A DNA stretch of 64,000 bases from Anisodus tanguticus (GCA_034509755.1 CM067541.1:17596001-17660000); one strand, 5' to 3'; counted from the first letter of the stretch, positions 45,201 through 57,389 are shown. The notes: generated from the sequence alone by a model not told the origin. Made by a program: numbers and translations.

Positions 45201-47519
45201 TTTTCAAATATTTTATTTACTAACCTTTGATATGTGGCCCCGACATTTTTTAGTCCAAAAGGCATAACGTTATAACAATAAGTACTGAAAGTAGTTAAAA
45301 GATATTTTTTCTTGGTCTTCTTGGTGCATCCTTATTTGGTTATACTCAGAATACGCATCGAGAAAACTCATTATCTCATGCCCGGTCATATCATCGATCA
45401 TCTGATCTATGTTCGATAGCGAGAACGAGTCTTTAGGATATGCCTTATTTAAATCCTTATAATTAATGCACATTCTAAATTTATTCCCCTTTTTAGTTAC
45501 TACAACTAAGTTTGCTAACCAGTTCAGGTATTTTAGCTCCCGGAATGACCCTATATTGAGTAGTCTATCTACCTCTTCTTTAACAAACCTGTTGCGGAGT
45601 TTGGCTATCAGCCATATTTTCTATCATATCAATGGGAAACTGAGATCCAAGCCTAACTTATGAGTTGCGACTTCTGAAGGAATGCCTGTCATATCTTCAT
45701 GAGACCATGAAAAATAATCAATATTAGATATAAGATACTTAAGAATTATATCCCTAAGCCCCGGGTTAATCCGGTGCCCAAGTATACCTTCTTATCGAGA
45801 GTTTCCAGATGTAGTGTGATCTACTCCAATTCCTCCACAATGGACTTGGTGACATCTGATTCATTCGGAACCTGAAAGTATATGGGTACAGGATATCGAT
45901 CTGAAAACTCCTCGGATAGGCTGATATCGATTCTACCGACGGAACCTGGTGAACCTCTTCTGGTACCAGCTCAACTTCTTGTAATTTCTATTTGGGGTCT
46001 GCTTTCACCTTCGGTTCATCTATGGAGTACACCTCCCTAGCAATGGGCTATTCACCTCGAATTTGTTGAATCGCTTCTAGTGTAGAGAATTTTACCAACT
46101 GATGCAATGTTGATATGATCTCCTTCATGTCATGTATCCACGTTCTCTCGAATATTGTATTGTACCTCATGTCCCCATCAAGGATGTAGAATGTTTTATC
46201 TTAGTAACCCCCATTGTGTCCACCGATAAGTCCACTTCCCCATTGTGGTTTCACCTGACATGTTAAAACCTAAAAAGGTTCAGGCAGCCAAAACTATCTT
46301 GTCCACTATATTCATTTCTTCTACAACCTTTAGCCTAATTATGTTAACTGAGCTTCCAGGATCAATTAGAACTCTCTTCACCTGGAAGCATTTGATAGGC
46401 ACCGTGATCACTAGTGTATCATTGTGGGGAAATATTACACCGATAATGTCTTATTCAGTGAATGTGATGGTATGTTCGTCAGGTATCTCCCAAAACCTCT
46501 TTTACCCAGTCACAGAAATTTTCGTCCTTTTAGCCGCTGTGAAAGACGTGGCGACAATCGTTGATCCACTATATATCACATTTATGACATGGGGTGGAGA
46601 AGCCGAATTAGGCTTACCTTCTGCGAGTGGTCCCCGCTCATAGTTGATCTAAGCCCTCTCACTCAAATATTCCCATAGATGGCCCTTGCTTAGATTTCCT
46701 GCCACCTTTTCTCGTACATGTCTGAAATCCACAATTTTATGCCAATGAGTTCCATAGAAATTGCACCAGCAGACTAATCACTTTTACTCGGATCAGACTG
46801 TAGTTGTTTCGGTGGTTAGATGCCAGATGATTTCTTAACACTGCCACTATCTGTTCTTCATCGATATTAAAACTGCACTCTGATAATTTCGGATACCCGA
46901 CACCCTTAAATGAATTACTTTTCTCATAATTTACCAATCTTCGATTATTTTACTCGGAGCCCCCTTTGTTATTTGATTTATCAAAGGAGCGGAAACCATG
47001 TCCACCTATTTGCTTTCCGGTGGTAGGATAAGGTTGATAACAATTTTTTTAGGAATTCCATTTTTCTGCCTTTGCAAAGATACTCATGGATCTAGTTCCA
47101 AACATATCATCCTCAATGCACATCTTAGACTCATATTGGTTGTGCACATCTTCCCAAGTTGTAGCCTGGAATTCCAAGAGATGTTCCTTGAGCTTTCATG
47201 AAGTATATGGACTTGAAGGATTCAAACCCTTCGTGAAAGCCTATGCAACCCATTCATCCAGGACTGCGGGTAGTAGCATATGTTCCTTCTGAAATCTGGT
47301 AACAAAATCTCTAAGGAGTTCTATTTCTCCTTGTGCAATGCAGAAAATATCCGTCTCGCGCATTTTCACAATCCGAGCTTCTACATGAGCTTTTATGAAC
47401 ATGTCAGTGAGCTGGGTGAAAGAAGGAATAGAATTCTCAGAGAGTTGTGAATACCATGTCAGAGCTCCCTTAGCGAGTGTTTCAGTGAACTTCTTGATCA
47501 GAACCGATTCTATTTTGTG
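42251..47519 (-). pseudogene. Gag C-part and pol of Tat element 2, broken
   Basis: In transcript order: gag (47241-47519, ESVLIKKFTETLAKGALTWY); the gag tail (46737-46937, YPKLSECSFNIDEEQIVAVL); protease near 46330-46375 with an LIDPGSSVNIIRLK reading; reverse transcriptase (45270-45473 and 44933-45265, with YIDDMLVNSLQAKDHL); RNase H (44584-44784, LIYLAVSEVAVSAVLV); archaeal-type RNase H (about 43960-44310, with LTNNEVKYEVLIAGSELA); and integrase (42868-43500, with a conserved NGQAE region and TPFSLVYDAE). Stops and shifts break every domain boundary. The gag N-terminal part lies at 58830-59544 beyond the inner insertion. Confidence 0.8.
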
Positions 47520-48310
47520 TTCTTTGTCACGCCATGAACTATGGCCTGGGCGAAACACGACACTCGGTGCCTGGCTGTATGTGACCGAGTGAACTATATG
47601 GCTGCTGAATCAATACGGGCATCAAAATATAATATAATAATGATTTAAAAACAAGTAATTCAAACTGGTAAATTTATAATCTTAAAGTATATTGCAGAAA
47701 TAGTCTGAAAATATCATAAGTCTGAAACTAGTAATACTGACATATCTGACATGTTTAACTAGTCTAGTCTATGAAACTTCTGACATGAGTCTTACTGAAA
47801 ACTGTCTACCAGGACAAGATCCTGGGATACCTCTATCATAAAATATAATAATAGAATAATAGACTAACACCTCAAATGAGATGGGGCTCACCAATCAGCT
47901 GATACTGAAGCAATCCTACTAAGCAGATTCGTCGTCCTGAAACTCGGTACTGCACCATGAAGTGCAGACACCATACAAAAGGGACGTTAGTACTTTTCAA
48001 TTGTATTGTATGTAAAGCAACCATAATTATAAATAGTTTGGGGTGCTCGGAAAAAAGACAACCCAAATCAATAAACATATATTGTACTGAATTTTAAACT
48101 GAAACACGAAAGCGAATAATAAGAATACTTCCTGTACTTAAATGGAGAGCCACATGTTTAACTGGAATAATAAATCGTGGCCTTAGGATATATATATATA
48201 TATATAGTTTTGTGGTGTAGTTTTTGAAAGGATTGCTTTTATTAATAAAGAATCTCGTTTTTGTTTTTCTTTCAATTCTTTTATATCCATTTTTACTTTT
48301 TAATCTCCTT

Positions 48311-48996
48311 TTATAGTTTATGTACTGGTATTTCTATGTTAGAATTTTTCTCTTTTTCTTGATCATTGGTTAATACACATATGCGTATTCTTTTATGATC
48401 ATCAGGATTTTTGAATGAATTAGTTGTGACTAACTCATCTATTTGAAGGTTTTTTTTTAGCATCTGAAGACATAAAAAATAGTAAGATTCTGATTTGGTG
48501 GCTGAATCAGTGGAGCTTGAATCAGAAGAGTTTGAATCAGAGGAGTGTGAATCAGAGGAATTTATAAGAGGATCAGAGATTTTTTCGATTATTTCTTCAT
48601 TCAAACCTGGTTTTTGTAATATTTTATTCCTTTATAGAATCTTGAAGTGTGACCCTTTCTGCTGCATTTGTAGCATGTTATATGCTTGTATCTGGAAACA
48701 CTCATTTTGGGATTTGTAGTATTTTGGAATTGTTCTAATGTATCATCGTTATTGGAACCATTCGTTAGAGTTGTGATTTTATTGGATGATTGTGAGGTAT
48801 CTGGAATAATGGTTTCAGTATTAGAACTATTGGAAGTTCCAATTCTACCCAAATGGTCTTGAATAACCTGAATAAATTCAGACTTATTTTGCTGGATGTT
48901 TTTTACAGCATCTTTGGACACCTGAAAGGGGTTTTTCAATTTTGTATCCTTAGTCGGTCCTAGAGAATCTATGGTGACTAAGGGGCGGTCTTTCAT
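48311..48996 (-). pseudogene. Coat-protein-like remnant with damaged zinc knuckle, minus copy
   Basis: The reading runs from a VTIDS segment through FQVSKDAVKNIQQNKSEFIQ to a knuckle CYKCSRKGHTSRFY, where the last Cys of C-x2-C-x4-H-x4-C is Tyr. Relative to the plus copy about 1 kb of the coat region before the knuckle is missing, and about 180 bp is missing near 48990. A second frame at 48311-48604 continues with a Ser/Asp-rich stretch. This is a deletion derivative. Confidence 0.6.
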
Positions 48997-49125
48997 GTGG
49001 CCGGACCGGACTTTCCTAGAATCAGCTAGGGTCTACCACTCCGGTGTTTTGTTCCTAGTCATAACGGGATTTACCGTTTTAGAAAAGGGGTAATCAATGG
49101 AATTTTCGGAGGAGTAAATTTCAAA

Positions 49126-50433
49126 CTAGTCAAAGAATAAGATGTTTATCCTATGTTTATTAACAAAATTATAAAATTCTTCATGTATTTTTGTCCTAGT
49201 ATTTAAAAAGGTTTTGAAGAACCAAACTCTTTTTTCTAGGTTGTATTTTTTATAGAAATCTTTTTGTAGGAATTTTTTATCAACTTTGAAATCTTTTTGT
49301 AAAACACCAAGTTCGTTTACTATGTTTTCTGTAATCGAGGAAAAAGTCGGACTAGTAGGTTCTCGATCCTCTATCTTTTCTCTAACAGTGAATTTTTCAT
49401 AAACGGGTCTCGGTATTTCGTTGGAGTAGTCTACGTTTCGTAGATTGGGTAAATATGACGTAGAATGTCTGGGTTTTGTTTTGTATGGAGTATTTATGAT
49501 TGAAGGAATTTGTGAGACTCTTCCTAAGTCAAGAGTTTCTACGAAGCTGGAATCATCGTATCTACTACTCGTAGATTTTCTATGGAACGATAGACTGACT
49601 CTACCATCCTGGTATTGAGTTATTTCTCTGAGACGGGTATTTGGTTGGGAAGTATCTAGAGGTTCAGGTTTCACAACACCTTCTAAGATCCATTCGTCTG
49701 GTAGGGTAATATCCTTCCATCTAATAGGTCTTGGTATAATAGTGTTAGATCTGGAAAGATCTGTTTGTAAAAGAAGGGTTTCGCCTTTCTTACTATGGTA
49801 TCTGACTTTTGTAGCAAAAGCTGAAGTCATAGCTTTGTAATGGATTCTATAAATTATAGCTACATGAATCGATCCTTCAAGCATTTGGTAATTGTGAGTC
49901 TTGATTTGTAAGACAAGAGATTTTTGGATATTTTTGTCGTTTAAAGAAACTGAGAAATTTGGGTAACAGTCAAAAGATATTGGTCCTATGCAGAGACTAG
50001 ACTTAAAAGAACTCAATAGGGAATCTTCGAAATTTGTGAATCTGGCATCACGTAAGATAGCAAGGATTGAGGTGTTTAATCCTTCCTTCGTGAGGGGTTT
50101 TATCCCTACTTGGACTAATCCAATATGGATATATTTGTAATTTCTTTCTCTGTGTCTCTTCAAGGAATTTTGAGAAAGTAATTGGATTGTTTCAAAAGGT
50201 TGAGATAATTGGATATCTCTTTCCTCCGTTTTGATAGTGAAATCGGTTTTGAATAACTGGTATTTGGAATTTTTATAAATCTGATATCGATTTATTCTTG
50301 GTATTTCCCAATTATCAATAGATTTTGCAAAATCTTGTATCAAGATTTCTTCGGTGTTTATTATCTTCTTTGAATCCATGGAAGAAGATGAACCAAAATC
50401 ACAAGAACTAGATCTGTTGAGAAACGAATCCAT
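49126..50433 (-). pseudogene. Caulimovirid movement-protein-like ORF, minus copy
   Basis: The frame is open from upstream (50511) to a stop at 49126. By comparison with the plus copy the viral start is probably the ATG at 50431-50433 (MDSFLNRSSSCDFG). The middle (AILRDARFTNFEDSLLSSF, ISFDCYPNFSVSLND, VAIIYRIHYKAMTSA) has the pattern of the 30K-type movement proteins of caulimovirids, which support cell-to-cell spread. This copy is the less damaged of the two in this part, but the downstream polyprotein is deleted. Assignment is by pattern only. Confidence 0.65.
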
Positions 50434-50623
50434 GTTATGGGACTCCCACAGAGCACCCAAACTCTTCTTACAATCAAAGGCCTTCCCTAGGGTATAACTG
50501 CATGCGTTCATTGAGGACTTACCGACTCCAGACTATCCTAAGCACAAAACCTTGGAAGAACCCGAACCTCTAAAATGGAATCTCATCTGATCTGGACACT
50601 ATTCTCTCTATCTCTACCCTTTA

Positions 50624-50637
50624 TGGCTCTGATACCA
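50624..50637 (-). other. Pararetroviral tRNA-Met primer binding site
   Basis: TGGTATCAGAGCCA on the minus strand matches the complement of the plant tRNA-Met 3' end, the first-strand primer of caulimovirids. It lies about 190 bp upstream of the minus-copy movement ORF and marks the conventional start of the viral genome. A GTAAGT donor-like word follows at about 50518-50523. Confidence 0.8.
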
Positions 50638-50699
50638 AACTTAGGTCGATGATCTAAATGAGATAACAGACATGATTTTTTCTGTGGGTGTCCCATAAC

Positions 50700-52332
50700 A
50701 TGGATCCGTTTCTCAACAGATCTACTTCTTGTGATTTTGGTTCATCTTCTTTCATGGATTCAAAGAAGATAATAAACACCGAAGAAATCTTGATACAAGA
50801 TTTTGTAAAATCTATTGATAATTGGAAAATACCGAGAATAAATCGATATCAGATTTACAAAAATTCCAAATACCAGTTATTCAAAACCGATTTCACTATC
50901 AAAACAGAGGAAACAGATATCCAATTATCTCAACCTTTTGAAACAATCCAATTACTTTCTCAAAATTCCTTGAAGAGACATAAAGAAAGAAATTACAAAT
51001 ATATCCATATTGGATTAATCCAAGTAGGGATAAAACCCATCACGAATGAAGGATTAAACACCTCAATCCTTGCTATCTTACGTGATGCCAGATTCACAAA
51101 TTTTGAAGATTCCCTATTGAGTTCTATTAAGTCTAGTCTCTGCATAGGACCAATATCTTTTGACTGTTACCCAAATTTCTCAGTTTCTTTAAACGACAAA
51201 AATATCCAAAAATCCCTTGTCTTACAAATCAAGACTCACAATTACCAAATGCTTGAAGGATCGATTCATGTAGCTATAATTTATAGAATTCATTACAAAG
51301 CTATGACTTCAGCTTTTTCTACAAAAGTCAGATACCATAGTAAGAAAGGCGAAACCCTTCTTTTACAAACAGATCTTTCCAGATCTAACACTGTTATACC
51401 AAGACCTATTAGATGGAAGGATATTACCCTACCAGACGAATGGATCTTAGAAGGTGTTGTGAAACCTGAACCTCTAGATACTTCCCAACCAAATACCCGT
51501 CTCAGAGAAATAACTCAATACCAGGATGGTAGAGTCAGTCTATAGTTCCATAGAAAATCTACGAGTAGTAGATACGATAATTCCAGCTCTGTAGAAACTC
51601 TTGACTTAGGAAGAGTCTCACAAATTCTTTCAGTCATAAATACTCCATACAAAACAAAACCCAGACATTCTACGTCATATTTACCCAATCTATGAAACGT
51701 AGACTACTCCAACGAAATACTGAGACCCGTTTATGAAAATTCCACTGTTAGAGAAAAGATAGAGGATCAAGAACCTACTAATCCGACTTTTTCCTCGATT
51801 ACAGAAAACATAGTAAACGAACTTGGTGTTTTACAAAAAGATTTCAAAGTTGATAGATTTCTATAAAAAATACAACCTAGAAAAAAGAGTTTGGTTCTTC
51901 AAAACCTTTTTAAATACTAGGACAAAAATACAGGAAAAATTTTATAATTTTGTTAATAAACATAGGATAAACATCTTATTCTTTGACTGGTTTGAAATTT
52001 ACTCATCCGAAAATTCCATTGATTACCCCTTTTCTAAAACAGTAAATCCCGTTACGACTAGGAACAAAACACCGGAGTGGGAGATCCTAGATGATTCTAG
52101 GAAAGTCCAGTCCAACCACCCTCCTCTACAATGGATTAAGCTTAACATCCATGGCTTCCCTGTAGACGCGATTCATCTTAAGAATCCTGCAGAGGATGAA
52201 AAAACAAATACCAAGAATATCCTCGCCCAAAACAATTTTACCAATATCAGTTTGAATACCATAGGAAAACAATTCGACATGGTAGAAAAACACATAAAAA
52301 CCAACCCTTTAGTGACTATTGATTCCCCATGA
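50700..52332 (+). pseudogene. Caulimovirid movement-protein-like ORF, plus copy
   Basis: It starts MDPFLNRSTSCDFG at 50700 and follows the minus copy closely. A TAG at 51543-51545 and further defects near 51690-51850 break it; the frame resumes at 51823-52332 (KKYNLEKRVWFFKTFLN ... LNIHGFPVDAIHLKNPAED) and stops at 52332. It keeps the segment of about 180 bp that the minus copy lost. It cannot make a full product. Confidence 0.68.
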
Positions 52333-52380
52333 ACGACTAAGGATAAGAAAAGCCAAAGCCCTATCTTTAAACCCTTTCAG

Positions 52381-53891
52381 GTGTCTAAAGATAGTGTCAA
52401 GAATATCCAGCAAAACAAGTCTGAATTTATTCAGGCTATCCAAGATCAATTGAGTAGAATTGGGACGTCCAACAGTTCTAATACTGAACACGTTGTTCCT
52501 GATACTCCACAATCTTCTAACAAAATCACTACACTTGTCAATGATTCCGACGACAGAGATACTCTAGAACAAATCCAAAACAAAAAATCCTTTGTTAACC
52601 ATATGGATTGGCAAAGACCAATACAACAGGTCCAACAACAACAGTTGCAGATTATTTCTGCTCCTGACCTAGGTCTAGTAAAACCCTTTGCTCAATCCCG
52701 TTTTAATGCCTCTTCCATTTATAATTGGAACATAGATGGAATGACTGAATATAATATTCTCAGTTTTCTTCAACAAATGACCATGGATGCAAATGCTTAC
52801 AAAACCCAGAATGGTACGCAAGACAAAACCATTGCAGAACTGCTCATCGCATGATTCTCTGGTCAATTGAAAGGTTGGTGGGATAATTATCTCGCTGATC
52901 AACAAAAGGAAATATCCTCAATTCCATCAAAATAGATGACGAAGGAATATCAATCCTTGATGAACAAGGTGAACCCCTACAAGATGCCGTAGCAACCTTG
53001 ATTCTCACAATCTCTTTAAATTTCATAGGAGATTCTTCACATTTGAAAGACAAAAATGCCGAGTTACTTTCCAACCTCAAATGCAAGAAACTCAGTGATT
53101 TCCAATGGTACAAAAATACCTTCTTAACCAGAGTTATGCTCAGGGAAGATTTCAACCAGCCATTTTGGAAAGAGAAATTCCTGGCCGGACTACCTACCCT
53201 TTTAGGAGAAAAGGTTAGGAACAAAATCAAAGAGAATTGCGGTAAACAGATTATACCCTACAGTGAGTTTACATACGGACAATTTGTCAGTATAACTCAA
53301 CATGAAGGTCTAAAGATCTGTCAAGACCTAAAATTACAAAAACACCTCAAATTGAAGTTAAAGAGAACTAAGTGCGAGCTTGGTACTTTTTGCAAACAGT
53401 TTGATACAAATTTCTCATAACCCTCTTCTAGTTGTACATGAAACTGTAGCAAGACTCATAAATCCCTTAAGAGTACTTCGAGAGGTTACAAAAAGAGAGA
53501 TTTCAGTAAAACCAACGAAGAGTATTACAAAAACCCCTACAAAAATACTCATCATTCCAAAAAACCAAATACCAAAAAAGCTGATTCCAAATACAAAGAC
53601 ATTACGTGTTACAAATGTCACAAAAAGGGTCATACATCGAAATACTGCAAAATGAACAAAAAATTACAAGAATTGAAGCTCGACGATGACGTTACCCAAA
53701 AAATCTCCAATCTTCTCATTGATTCCTCCGATTCAAATGTCGAGTCAGAACCTGACTACTTTTCTCTGTCTTTTGAAGACAACAAAGCCCTTCAATTAGA
53801 TGAATTGCTTACATCCAGTTCTTCTGAAAATTCTGACAAGGGTAAGGGAAAACTTATTTGTATTCTAACAAGGATCAAGAATTCATGTTAG
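52381..53891 (+). pseudogene. Coat-protein-like region with intact CCHC knuckle, plus copy
   Basis: The frames 52381-52854, 52998-53420 and 53607-53891 carry a gag-like core (YNWNIDGMTEYNILSFLQQM, GWWDNYLADQQ) and a C-x2-C-x4-H-x4-C knuckle at 53607-53647 (CYKCHKKGHTSKYC), followed by an acidic Ser-rich tail. Stops near 52852 and around 52935 and a shift near 53420 break it. Coat proteins of caulimovirids have this core-plus-knuckle layout. Confidence 0.65.
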
Positions 53892-54299
53892 ATATGGTTC
53901 AACACATAGATGTCGAACAACAAAAAGATTATTTGAATAAACTTCTCAAATCTTTTACTGACGAGAAAAAAGATTTCAAAAATATGATTTTTCCAAATAC
54001 ATTCAAAAATACCTATGACTTGATCAAAATCCTGCAAAAAGGCAAAAGGATGAAAGAATCCAAAGAAACCCTAGTTCTAGAACTCCAGAGGGAGATGAAA
54101 CAAATCAAAGTATAGATCAAGGGTCTACGAGAAAAACAAGAACAAGACTCTCTTCTACTAAAAACAGTCCTTTCAAATACCCAGGATAAATCTGAATCTA
54201 GTTCTGAGTCAGACAATCCCGACTCTGAAAATCCAGGAGAACCTCTTGACAACCCTTTCCTTGAAGAGGTCCCACAAGAAGTCCTTGATGTCTTAAGAC

Positions 54300-54753
54300 A
54301 GATGACGACCAAAAAATACCTTGTTCAGATAACCCTTAAATTCTCAAGCAATTTTAGAATTACTACTATTGCTCTTTTTTACATTGGTGCGGATCTGAAT
54401 TGCATAAAAACAGGTCTAATACCTAATAAATTTTATGAAAATACCCAGAAACGCTAGCGACGGCTAATAACACAATGCTAGAAATTAATTCCCAAACCAG
54501 TGCGTCCGTTATTATTAATGGAGTTTCTATAGCAACATCGTTTGTCTTAGTAAAAGACATGCACAACTCCGTTATCTTTGGAACACCTTTTATAAATCTT
54601 ATCACTCCGTATAAGGTAGATAATGATTTCATCTCTTTTGATTCCAATAAAAAGAATTTAAAATTCCCTTTTCTGACAAAACCAAATGCTAGAGACCTCA
54701 ATCTGATTAAAACATATTGTTGTCATCTAGGTGAATTAAGGAATATTTTTTAG
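54300..54753 (+). pseudogene. Retroviral-type aspartic protease remnant, plus copy
   Basis: The active-site region reads FYIGADLNCIKTGLIP near 54375-54425, with Ile-Gly in place of the catalytic Asp-Thr/Ser-Gly. After a frame change the rest follows at 54475-54753 (ASVIINGVSIATSFVLVKDM, NSVIFGTPFINLITPYKVDN). The catalytic residue is lost, so it is inactive. Reverse transcriptase should follow but does not. Confidence 0.65.
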
Positions 54754-54759
54754 ATCAAA

Positions 54760-55150
54760 ATTCTAAGTCCCCTAGAAACTATGATACCCGTTCCATCAAA
54801 CAGTTTGATGCCTTTGTATATACAAAATTTTTAAAGTATAATTTACAATATCAAAAACATTTTCAAAACATTGCATTAAAAAATAATTTTTGCAAATTGA
54901 TTGCTGACATGTTTTACTTTAAAAATCTTTTAACCAATGGTTTACTAAAAAATAGGAGAGAAAACCCACAGATTTCTGATACTGACTACAACGCAGAAAT
55001 GTCCTATCACTGCCCCTTGCCCCACTGCCTGGGCTACAAGGAAAAAATATCCAGGAAGGACATGCGGAAATCCGGCAATACCGTGTCCACGCAATGTGTG
55101 GAGCCTTTCTCCAAAAGAGAAAAGATGAGATACCTCCACCAATAAATACA
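54760..55150 (+). pseudogene. Unassigned viral segment after the protease (deletion junction)
   Basis: Instead of reverse transcriptase, the frame 54897-55145 gives MFYFKNLLTNGLL, then a Cys/His pair in YHCPLPHCLGYKEKIS. I do not recognise it. It may be the C-terminal end of the polyprotein joined to the protease by a deletion that removed reverse transcriptase and RNase H. Confidence 0.35.
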
Positions 55151-56617
55151 CATGTTGTTACACCACAACAACAAACAAATTTCATGGCCCCCAAAAAACC
55201 CACAAAAGAAGAAAAAGAAAATTTCCCTACCAAATCTCCCACTAAAAAACCCCTGACGTGGTATGATGAAGTGGTGAAAGAAGAAAATGAAAATGTCGCA
55301 ACATCTGTGCAAAAAACACCAGCACATGAGATAACTGCCGAAAATTTTTTGCAACTCCTGGTGAAATCCCAAGAATTACAACATGCATTGATATAACTTC
55401 AAAATCCCAAACAAGAAGTTGCTCAAAGCTCAGGAGAGGAAAAAACCTCTCAAAATTTTACAAAAATCGAGAAAGGAGAATCTTCAAAAACCCTTTATCA
55501 AAAACAATTTTCTAAACTCCAACTTGAGAAAGAAGAGTCTTCAAAAACCCTTTCTCAAAAACAATATTAAAAAAAAACCAACTTGTGGTACCACAAGTCC
55601 CAAAAAATTTGCTCCTAAACTTTTCATAAAACCGTTTTTTCAAAATATTGTGACTCATGAAAAAAGATTTTTTAATGAAGACCCTTTTTTAGCACTACAA
55701 ATTTATTTTGGACAAAAATGGTTTATAAATCATGGGATATTCTAAAGACCCCATATTTTTATCAAGTTATCCTTGAAATATCAGGATCAGCGACAATTAA
55801 AATTAATTTTCATAAAAATAACACAGATCCCTCTTATTCGATTTGCAAAATACTTAGCGTAATTGCTCCTATTGATTGGGGGAATGATTTGTCTCAACTC
55901 CTAAATTTTCCAGATACCCATAAAAATGAACCATTTTTTGATATTCCTTTTAATTACTGGGATTACCAACAAGCTTGGTTCAATTCCTTCTTTATTCAAA
56001 ACACCAACCAAAGCCACACTTGGCTTTTCCATTTTGATACCTCATGTGATCCATCACAATTTCCAATATAGTGGAATTCATGGTGGGAGCAATTCGGATC
56101 CACCCTAGAAATACAAAAACCAGAAGTCACTAAATCTTTCAGCCTCTTCAAATCCCAATATAAACCCTCTGAGGAAGAAAAAAAGATTTGTGCCACTACA
56201 CATTTTTCACACAAAATTCCACTTACCATGGGTATTTACATGGTTCGTAGATTATTCGGACAATAAAATACCAACAATCCGAAGAAGATTCAAAATCAGA
56301 TGGTGGGACAGCTTTAAAATACCATTAAGCCTCACCCCACAAAAAGTCCAGGAATGGTTAAATGCCCAAAAATCATTCCAGTACAGGCGCCTCTACCAAT
56401 ACCACCTGCACCACTACAAACACCAGAGCACACCCAGTTCCTTTCACGGAAATCCCAGATGGCCTCAATGTTTGTAGCGGCCAAAAATTCAGAAGAAATG
56501 CAAGCCATAATTCTGAAATTTGCACCGTCTTCATCAAAACAAAGCTCTTCATCAGAAGAAGAAGAACCAGAGATTGATATTGAAGACAATCCGGTTTTTG
56601 GCAACAGTGGATTCTGA
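55094..56617 (+). pseudogene. Second viral ORF of unknown function, broken
   Basis: The pieces at 55094-55396 (Lys/Pro-rich; KPLTWYDEVVKEENENV), 55419-55745, 55718-56071 (PIDWGNDLSQLLNFPD, YWDYQQAWFNSFFIQNTNQ) and 56354-56617 (ASMFVAAKNSEEMQAIILKF plus an acidic Ser/Glu tail) lie in order after the polyprotein and just before the promoter. Trp-rich text like this accompanies caulimovirid-derived ORF2-type proteins in plant genomes as I remember, but the function is unknown. Frameshifts separate the pieces. Confidence 0.5.
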
Positions 56618-56852
56618 AGAAAGTTGCCAAAAGAATTCAAAATACCTGGAGTAGAGTTCAGACAAAATTTCGACAAAAGAAAGTGCTAGAAAAAGCTACT
56701 TTCAAAAAAAAAAGCAAAAGCAAAGATTCCAGCAATAATTTAAGAAATTGCCAAAAGGATGAATAGTCATTCTCCACTCGGATGAATAGTTATTCTCCAC
56801 TTAGATGAATAGTTAGATTCCTTTTTAATTACGAAAATATCATGTAAAACTC

Positions 56853-56862
56853 CTATAAAAGG
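56853..56862 (+). promoter_or_regulatory. Viral-type TATA box and transcript leader, plus copy
   Basis: CTATAAAAGG follows an A/T-rich stretch and precedes a pyrimidine-rich start region (ctccctcttccttagttaga). Its position after the last ORF matches the caulimovirid pregenomic promoter. The leader (about 56885-57345) holds short repeats, such as catatgac/catatgat (56992-57045) and ttaaattcctgcattaaata (57175 and 57290). Confidence 0.6.
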
Positions 56863-57344
56863 AGACTCCCTCTTCCTTAGTTAGACAAACTTTTCTTTTC
56901 ACATTTTCTCTTTCTAAACTTCAAATTTAGAGAGAAGTGAGAGCTCTTACTAAATTCCCCTTTAGGTTAGATTAAAATTCTCCTCAAATAGCCATATGAT
57001 TCAGTTCATATGACCCATATCATATGACTCATATCATATGATCCAAAATACCTTAGAAATTCCTAAGGTATATCTCTTGATAAAATACTTTGTAAATTCT
57101 TTAATATTTTAAATGAATATGATTATGGACGGTACTACCTCCTAATCTTTTAAATATTCCATGCTTTTAAATTCTTTAAATTCCTGCATTAAATACTTGG
57201 CCGGTTCAACCGCCTATTTGATTTAAATTCCTGCAGAACCTTTGATTTATGGTTTCCATAACTGAAACCTTAAATTGTAAGTTGATCTTTAAATTCCTGC
57301 ATTAAATACTTGACCTTTGATTTATGGTTTCCATAACTAGTTTC

Positions 57345-57389
57345 CATAGGGTATAACTGTCTGCGTTCGTTGAGGACTTACCGAACCCG
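57345..57389 (-). repeat. Small inverted viral leader fragment at the right border
   Basis: ggtataactgtctgcgttcg followed by ttgaggacttaccga matches 50492-50530 with few differences and in the same plus-strand sense, that is, in the minus-copy orientation. It shows a third, tiny viral fragment at the junction. Confidence 0.6.

Larger units (their letters stand above)
48209..57389. mobile_element. Endogenous pararetrovirus cluster (caulimovirid), two head-to-head copies
   Basis: A minus-strand copy (about 48209-50642) and a plus-strand copy (about 50687-57345) carry the same movement-protein-like and coat-protein-like coding sequence facing apart. Order in the plus copy is movement protein, coat/zinc-knuckle, protease, then an unassigned ORF region and a promoter/leader. 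Reverse transcriptase and RNase H are not found in either copy. The layout and TA-rich flanks recall florendovirus-type insertions, but the genus is not proven. All ORFs are disrupted. Confidence 0.75.

Noticed and set aside
46245..46643. Plus-strand ORF of 132 residues
   Set aside because: It is the complement of the protease region of Tat element 2.
50434..50511. Upstream ATG (50511) as the start of the minus-copy movement ORF
   Set aside because: The plus copy shares similarity only from just before the ATG at 50433; the upstream part resembles leader sequence with a splice-donor-like word.
50624..50637. Possible tRNA-Met gene
   Set aside because: Only 14 bases match the tRNA complement; there is no cloverleaf. 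It is a primer binding site, as is 18579-18587.
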